From NCBI GenBank assembly GCA_029859185.1, contig JAOUDR010000047.1, positions 1 to 10,971 on the forward strand: 10,971 nucleotides of DNA, given 5' to 3'. Shown here piece after piece: positions 7,006 through 10,971 of the stretch. Position 1 is the first letter of the stretch, and each line of letters starts with the position of its first letter. A program made the position numbers and the translations under genes. Origin of the DNA: Gemmatimonadota bacterium (GTDB taxonomy: Bacteria > Gemmatimonadota > Gemmatimonadetes > Gemmatimonadales > GWC2-71-9). Below the pieces are notes generated by a model. It was not told the origin of the DNA, made no database searches, and worked only from the letters and a program-made list of their open reading frames with translations.

Positions 7006-7146
7006 GGAAGGGTCGAGGGGGTACCTGAACTCCGCCGGTGCGCCGGCGGCACCTGGGCCGCGCCCGTCGGCTCGCCGGTTGCAGCGAAGGGCATGCTGCA
7101 ACCTCGCGAGCCCTGCCCAGCGTGTCAACGGAGCGGTGCCGGTTCC

Positions 7147-8307
7147 CTACGCGAGCACCCGCAGGAGCGCGCCCTTGAGATAGCCCGTCTCCGGGATCGT
7201 CAGCACCTCTGGATGATCCGCGGGCTGCCCGAGCAATCGCTCGAGCACGACCTGGCGCCGCGCGTCGGCGGCGGCGTCGCCCAGCATGGCCATGAACGCG
7301 CTCCGTCCGACGTGATACGAACAGGACGCCGTGAGCAGCAGCCCGCCGGGTCGGAGCAGCCGGAGTGCGCGGCGGTTGATTTCCTTGTATCCGCGAAGCG
7401 CCCCGGGGACGGCCTCACGGTCCTTCGCGAAGGCCGGAGGATCCAGCACGATCGTGTCGTAGCGCTCGCCGCCGGTGTCGAGTTCCCGGAGGAGGTCGAA
7501 CACGTTTGCCTCACGCCACTCGATGTTGGTCCGACCGTTGCGGCGCTGGTTCTCGGCGGCAACACCCAGCGCCTCCGCACTGGTGTCCACGCCCACTACC
7601 GATGCGGCGCGTGCCGCCATGTGCAGGGCGAACAGGCCGTGGTAGCAGAAGAGATCCAGCGCCCGCCCGTGCGCGAGCCGACCCATCAATCCGTGATGTT
7701 CGCGCTGATCGAGGAACGCCCCCGTCTTCTGTCCGCGGTGGGGTGCTGCCAGGAACCGGATGTCACCCTCGGTGACCTCGAGGGGGTCGGGCACGACGCC
7801 GCGCACCGGTTCCACGATGAGGGGCAGGCCCTCGTGCCGCCGCACCGAAGCGTCATTGCGGAGCAGGATGCCGGCTGGGGCGAGCACGGCGTCGATGGCC
7901 GCAAGGACGTCCGCGCGGACCGCTTCCAGGCCGGCGGAGAGCAGTTGGGCGACAACGTACTCCCCGTAGCGATCGACGATCAGTGACGGCAGACCGTCGC
8001 CCTCGGCGTGCACGACGCGGTAGGCACTGGCCGTCGGGTCGAGCGCCGCTCGGCGCGCATGGGCGGCGCGGAGGCGCTCCGCCCACCACGCCGTGTCGAT
8101 TGGGGGCTCAGCCGCGGTCAGGAAGCGCAGACGGATCTCGGACGTGGGACTCCACAGGGCCTGGCCCAGGAACGCGCCCCGCGCATCGATGACCGCGACG
8201 ATCCCAGCGGTCCGCGGCCCGTCCACCACGTCGCTGCGGTAGATCCACGGATGCCCGTGCCGCCAGCGCGCGGATCCACGGTGGCTCACCACGGCCTGTG
8301 CGCTCAT
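7147..8307 (-). CDS. rlmI: 23S rRNA (cytosine-C5) methyltransferase, RlmI family
   Basis: RlmI-type enzymes use SAM to methylate C5 of a cytosine in 23S rRNA (C1962 in E. coli) on free or partly assembled large subunits. The protein is 386 residues (E. coli RlmI has 396). A PUA domain comes first, with HPWIYRSDVV at 19-28. The conserved HRGQKTGAFLDQREHH is at 190-205, motif I ALDLFCYHG at 216-224 with VDTS at 240-243, motif IV VLDPPAFAK at 287-295, and TASCSYH at 326-332, whose Cys329 is the likely catalytic nucleophile. The ATG at 8307 places the HPW motif at the same residue as in E. coli RlmI. A GTG 33 bases upstream (8340) has a slightly better purine stretch and cannot be excluded. It is divergent from thiE and followed by the methyltransferase-like gene. 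Confidence 0.92.
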   Translation of the reverse strand: MSAQAVVSHRGSARWRHGHPWIYRSDVVDGPRTAGIVAVIDARGAFLGQALWSPTSEIRLRFLTAAEPPIDTAWWAERLRAAHARRAALDPTASAYRVVHAEGDGLPSLIVDRYGEYVVAQLLSAGLEAVRADVLAAIDAVLAPAGILLRNDASVRRHEGLPLIVEPVRGVVPDPLEVTEGDIRFLAAPHRGQKTGAFLDQREHHGLMGRLAHGRALDLFCYHGLFALHMAARAASVVGVDTSAEALGVAAENQRRNGRTNIEWREANVFDLLRELDTGGERYDTIVLDPPAFAKDREAVPGALRGYKEINRRALRLLRPGGLLLTASCSYHVGRSAFMAMLGDAAADARRQVVLERLLGQPADHPEVLTIPETGYLKGALLRVLA

Positions 8308-8336
8308 GGCACGCCGGCCGCGTAGCTTGGAGAGGT

Positions 8337-8356
8337 CCACGGCAGGTCCGCCGTGG
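8337..8356. repeat. 7-bp perfect inverted repeat in the rlmI-thiE divergent region
   Basis: CCACGGC and GCCGTGG flank a 6-base spacer (AGGTCC). The element lies between the two divergent start codons, 25 bases before the thiE ATG and 29 bases before the rlmI ATG. It has the size of a dimeric regulator operator, or could form a hairpin in either leader. If rlmI starts at the GTG at 8340, the left arm overlaps that start. No clear sigma70-type promoter is visible in the 74-base region, so placement relative to transcription starts is unknown. Confidence 0.5.
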
Positions 8357-8369
8357 GGTGGCCGTTCAT

Positions 8370-8373
8370 GGAG
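8370..8373 (+). promoter_or_regulatory. ribosome binding site of thiE
   Basis: GGAG sits 8 bases before the ATG at 8382. This favours the ATG at 8382 over the upstream in-frame start at 8298, which would add 28 arginine-rich residues without family similarity and run into the rlmI coding region. Confidence 0.65.
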
Positions 8374-8381
8374 CGATCCTC

Positions 8382-9011
8382 ATGTCACCCGACGTTCGCC
8401 TCATCGCCATTCTGGATCCCACGGCTCTCGGGGCCACCGCGCTCGACGCGGCTCGCGCCGCCGAAGCCGGGGGAGCCACGATCCTCCAGGTGCGAATGAA
8501 GCATAGTGCCGCCGCCGATTTCCTGGCGTGGACGGAGCGGTTGGTCGCGGCCCTCCGGATTCCCGTGTGGGTCAACGATCGTGCCGACGTCGCGTGGCTG
8601 GCGGGGGCGGCCGGCCTCCACCTTGGCGCGGACGATCTTCCCGCAGGGCGCGTGCGTGCCTGCGCCCCACATCCGGTACGGATCGGCGTCTCGGTCGGCA
8701 CGGTGGTGGAGGCCGAACGCGCGCGTCCGCTGGGGGCGGACTACTGGAGCCTGGGATCCGTGTTCGCCACCGGGAGCAAGGCCGACGCGGGCGACCCCAT
8801 CGGCGTGGACGGTTTCGCTCGGCTGGCGCGACTGACGCCCGCCGGTGTGCCGTGCGTGGCGATCGGGGGCATCACGGGCGAGCGGGTGGCGGCCGTGTGT
8901 GCCGCGGGTGCCCGGGGCGTCGCGGTGATCGGCGCGGTGTTCCCGGGGCCCGAGGTCGAACGACGAACACGCCGGCTGCGGGACGCCGTCGACGCGGCAC
9001 TGCGGCCCTAG
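8382..9011 (+). CDS. thiE: thiamine phosphate synthase (ThiE-type)
   Basis: ThiE joins the hydroxymethylpyrimidine diphosphate and thiazole phosphate moieties to make thiamine phosphate. The protein is 209 residues (E. coli ThiE has 211), a single TIM barrel. Visible family features are LQVRMK at 35-40 (Gln36, Arg38, Lys40 for QxRxK), VNDRAD at 64-69, GLHLGADDLP at 78-87, IGVSVGT at 101-107, GSVFATGSK at 125-133 for the phosphate/pyrophosphate-binding GPVFPTxTK, and AIGGI at 160-164. In the SxH motif shared by ThiE and TenI, the His is Gly106. That argues against a TenI thiazole tautomerase, which needs this His, but is also unusual for ThiE. It is the only plus-strand gene; no other thi gene and no TPP riboswitch precede it. 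Its TAG overlaps the mltG stop on the other strand. Confidence 0.85.
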   Translation: MSPDVRLIAILDPTALGATALDAARAAEAGGATILQVRMKHSAAADFLAWTERLVAALRIPVWVNDRADVAWLAGAAGLHLGADDLPAGRVRACAPHPVRIGVSVGTVVEAERARPLGADYWSLGSVFATGSKADAGDPIGVDGFARLARLTPAGVPCVAIGGITGERVAAVCAAGARGVAVIGAVFPGPEVERRTRRLRDAVDAALRP

Positions 9012-9973
9012 GGAGTCCGGGCGCCCTGCACCCGGTCAACTGCCGCGCGGTGCTCGGCCAGGGTGCGCGAGAAGATGTGGTGACCGTCGGCTTGGGCGAC
9101 CAGAAAGAAGAAGTCGGTACTCGCGGGATACAGCGTGGCCGCGATGCTCGCCGCCGAGGGCTGGCCGATCGGGCCGGGCGGGAGTCCGTCATTCAGATAG
9201 GTGTTGTACGGCGACGACCTGAGATAGTCTCGCTCGTACAAGCGCCGCCGCCGGCCCAGCGCGTAGATCACGGTCGGATCCGCCTGCAGCCGCCACCCTG
9301 CCCGCAGCCGGTTGTGATAGACGGAGGAGACGTAGGCGCGGTCCCGATCGCGCCGCACCTCGCCCTCGATGATCGACGCGAGCGTGACGACCTGGTGGCG
9401 TGTGAGCCCGAGCGTGTCGAGCCGCGCCGTCCAGCCCGCCTCCCACCGAGTCTCGAATTCCCGCACCATCTGCGCGACGATGGCGCGGGCGTCGGGCGGG
9501 ACCGGGATGAAGTAGGTGCTGGGGTAGAGGTATCCCTCGAGGCTGGCGGCCCCGGGCGCAACCTGGTCGACGATGGCGGTGTCCCGCGTCGCCGCGAGGA
9601 GACTCTCGGCGGGGACGCCTAGCTGGCGCTCGACTTCGGCCGCGATCTCCGTCAGCATGAGCCCTTCCGGAATCACCAGGCGCTGGTACGCGGCGCGCCC
9701 GGAGACGAGTGCGGCGAGCACCTCCGACACGGGGCGGTGCCGGTAGAAATCGTACACGCCGGCCTGAATGGCCCGGTCCCGCCGGCGCACCGTGGCGTAC
9801 AGTCGGAACCACCGCGGGGACTCGACGATCTGATAGGCGTGGAGCGTGTCGGCGACGGCGCCGAGCGTCGCCCCGCGGGGGATGGTGATGCGCACCGGCT
9901 CTCCCGACGGCGGCGGGGCCGAGCATGCCCCAAGCGCGAGCGCGCCGGCGAGGAAGAGTGGGCGGGCGCTCAC
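9008..9973 (-). CDS. mltG: endolytic murein transglycosylase MltG, predicted lipoprotein
   Basis: MltG (YceG family) cleaves nascent peptidoglycan glycan strands at the membrane and is thought to set strand length. The protein is 321 residues (E. coli MltG has 340). A LysM-like N-terminal region covers about 28-90, then the catalytic domain: EGYLYPSTY at 146-154, TLASIIEGEV at 197-206 with Glu203 as the expected catalytic acid, NRLRAGWRLQADPTVIYA at 221-238, and SPYNTYLNDGLPPGPIGQPS at 254-273. The start is a GTG whose GTGA overlaps the ruvX TGA. It gives a short hydrophobic leader ending in LGAC with Cys17, a plausible lipobox; E. coli MltG instead has a transmembrane helix. Earlier in-frame starts would run through ruvX. 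It is coupled to ruvX, a frequent neighbour of mltG in bacteria. Confidence 0.93.
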   Translation of the reverse strand: MSARPLFLAGALALGACSAPPPSGEPVRITIPRGATLGAVADTLHAYQIVESPRWFRLYATVRRRDRAIQAGVYDFYRHRPVSEVLAALVSGRAAYQRLVIPEGLMLTEIAAEVERQLGVPAESLLAATRDTAIVDQVAPGAASLEGYLYPSTYFIPVPPDARAIVAQMVREFETRWEAGWTARLDTLGLTRHQVVTLASIIEGEVRRDRDRAYVSSVYHNRLRAGWRLQADPTVIYALGRRRRLYERDYLRSSPYNTYLNDGLPPGPIGQPSAASIAATLYPASTDFFFLVAQADGHHIFSRTLAEHRAAVDRVQGARTP

Positions 9974-10407
9974 GGCCGTTCCCGCTCGAGGTACCCCTGC
10001 AGCAGGATGGACGCTGCCCGTTGATCGCGGTCCACGCGGCCGCCGACGGCATCGGCTTCCGCCGCGCGGGCCGTGGTCATGCGCTCGTCCATGAGAATCA
10101 CCGGCAGGCCCGTCTTCTCCGCAATCAACTCCGCGACGGCCCGGGCGGCTTGGGCCGCGGGACCTTCCGCCCCCTCGGGCGTCAGCGGCAGGCCCACCAC
10201 GATCCCAACCGGGCGGTACTCCTCGAGGTAGGCGCGCAGCGATTGCATGGGGAATCGACGGCCGGCGCGGCGGGTCAGGGTCGCCAGCGGTTGGGCGATC
10301 GTGCGGGTGGGGTCCGTGACCGCGAGCCCGATGCGCTTCTCGCCCCAATCCACGGCGAGGAGACGGCCTTCGGGAGGGAAGGCGGGCGGGCGGCCCGTCG
10401 TCATCAT
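9970..10407 (-). CDS. ruvX: Holliday junction resolvase-like protein / pre-16S rRNA nuclease (YqgF/RuvX)
   Basis: This RNase H-fold protein of the YqgF family is implicated in 5' maturation of 16S rRNA, and some members cut Holliday junctions in vitro. The protein is 145 residues, near the family's usual 138-150. The core motifs are all visible: LLAVDWGEKRIGLAVTD at 16-32 with Asp20, GIVVGLPLTPEGAEGP at 68-83, VILMDERMTT at 103-112, and DQRAASILLQGYL at 128-140 with Asp128 completing the acidic site. Two adjacent ATGs (10407 and 10404) exist; the first forms an ATGA overlap with the rho stop and is preferred. The 3' end overlaps the mltG GTG by 4 bases, so translation of all three genes is likely coupled. 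Confidence 0.93.
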   Translation of the reverse strand: MMTTGRPPAFPPEGRLLAVDWGEKRIGLAVTDPTRTIAQPLATLTRRAGRRFPMQSLRAYLEEYRPVGIVVGLPLTPEGAEGPAAQAARAVAELIAEKTGLPVILMDERMTTARAAEADAVGGRVDRDQRAASILLQGYLERERP

Positions 10408-10971
10408 CCCTGCTGCATCGACGCGAAGAACTCCTTGTTGTTCTTCGTGCGCTTCATGCGCTCGAGCAGGAACTCGATGGCCTCGACCGTGGGCATGTCC
10501 GCCAGGAAGTTGCGCAGGAGATAGACCTTGTTGAGCTCTTCCTTGTCGAGCAGCAACTCCTCCTTGCGTGTGGAGGTTCGCTGAACGTCGATCGCGGGGT
10601 ACACGCGCCGATCGGCGATGCGCCGGTCGAGCACCAGCTCCATGTTGCCGGTGCCCTTGAATTCCTCGAAGATCACCTCGTCCATGCGGCTGCCGGTCTC
10701 GATCAGGGCCGTGGCGATGATCGTGAGCGATCCGCCGCCCTCGATGTTCCGCGCCGCGCCGAAGAACCGCTTCGGTTTCTGGAGGGCGTTGGCGTCCACA
10801 CCCCCGGACAGGATCTTCCCGGAGTGCGGGATCACGACATTGTGCGCGCGCGCGAGGCGGGTGATGGAATCGAGCAGGATGATGACGTCACGCCCGTGCT
10901 CGACCAACCGGCGCGCCTTCTCGATCACCATGTCCGCCACCTGGACGTGGCGATCCGCCGGTTCGTCGAAC
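10404..10971 (-). CDS. rho: transcription termination factor Rho, C-terminal part (5' end outside the window)
   Basis: Rho is the hexameric RNA-dependent ATPase helicase that ends transcription at untranslated RNA. Only the last 189 residues are present; the frame is open to the window edge, beginning FDEPADRHVQ, which corresponds to about residue 230 of the 419-residue E. coli protein. The near-invariant C-terminal ATPase motifs are intact: VIILLDSITRLARAHN (Walker B region), SGKILSGGVD with the Q-loop region, NIEGGGSLTIIATALIETG including the R-loop, SRMDEVIFEEFKGTGNMEL, and DVQRTSTRKEELLL. The end, MQQG then TGA, overlaps the ruvX ATG by 4 bases. The start of the ATPase domain, the RNA-binding N-terminus and any lineage-specific insertion lie outside. 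Confidence 0.97.
   Translation of the reverse strand, partial: FDEPADRHVQVADMVIEKARRLVEHGRDVIILLDSITRLARAHNVVIPHSGKILSGGVDANALQKPKRFFGAARNIEGGGSLTIIATALIETGSRMDEVIFEEFKGTGNMELVLDRRIADRRVYPAIDVQRTSTRKEELLLDKEELNKVYLLRNFLADMPTVEAIEFLLERMKRTKNNKEFFASMQQG

Noticed and set aside
7123..7128. TTGACA on the minus strand as a -35 box before the methyltransferase-like gene
   Set aside because: No TATAAT-like hexamer follows at the right spacing; the match coincides with an alternative TTG start and is likely chance.
8308..8381. TPP riboswitch upstream of thiE
   Set aside because: The 74-base leader is too short for the full aptamer, and the conserved CUGAGA and ACCUGA elements are absent.
8528..9622. 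Plus-strand open frame of 364 codons running through thiE into the mltG region
   Set aside because: It overlaps thiE in another frame and mltG in antisense, both of which have clear motifs; its composition is Arg/Gly-rich without family similarity.
1..10971. Mobile element, prophage, CRISPR array or defence island
   Set aside because: No transposase, integrase, terminal repeats, spaced direct repeats or tRNA attachment site is visible, and the genes are housekeeping or metabolic with even composition.

Overview
This is a dense, GC-rich stretch (roughly two thirds G+C or more by eye) of what looks like an ordinary bacterial chromosome. No tRNA, rRNA, CRISPR array, insertion sequence or phage gene is visible. 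Almost everything reads on the minus strand. The GC content, the Gram-negative-type envelope gene (a lipoprotein-like MltG) and the gene set fit a soil or aquatic high-GC Gram-negative. Gemmatimonadota is my best guess, from general impression only.

Reading along the minus strand (right to left), the window opens with the C-terminal part of rho, followed by ruvX and mltG. Each junction is a 4-base start/stop overlap, so the three look like one translationally coupled operon. mltG ends tail-to-tail against the only plus-strand gene, a ThiE-type thiamine phosphate synthase; the two stop codons share a CTAG. A short divergent region of about 75 bases with a 7-bp inverted repeat separates thiE from the left-hand minus-strand group.

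The left group runs rlmI (23S rRNA cytosine methyltransferase), an unrecognised methyltransferase-like protein, a large molybdopterin formate dehydrogenase alpha subunit, an atypical short-chain dehydrogenase/reductase (SDR), then tdh and kbl. tdh and kbl together convert threonine to glycine and acetyl-CoA. The formate dehydrogenase and SDR genes are 5 bases apart, and tdh and kbl are also 5 bases apart. A 134-base spacer with tandem repeats lies between the two pairs.

The most interesting points are these. The SDR lacks the catalytic Tyr and Lys (Ser and Arg instead). The formate dehydrogenase lacks the His/Cys cluster motif expected after its 2Fe-2S domain, carries an extra segment of about 70 residues in the catalytic part, and has no partner subunit nearby. 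These genes also sit beside the threonine-to-glycine pathway, which suggests, but does not prove, disposal of one-carbon units derived from glycine. I see no clear evidence of a wholly new defence or mobile system here.
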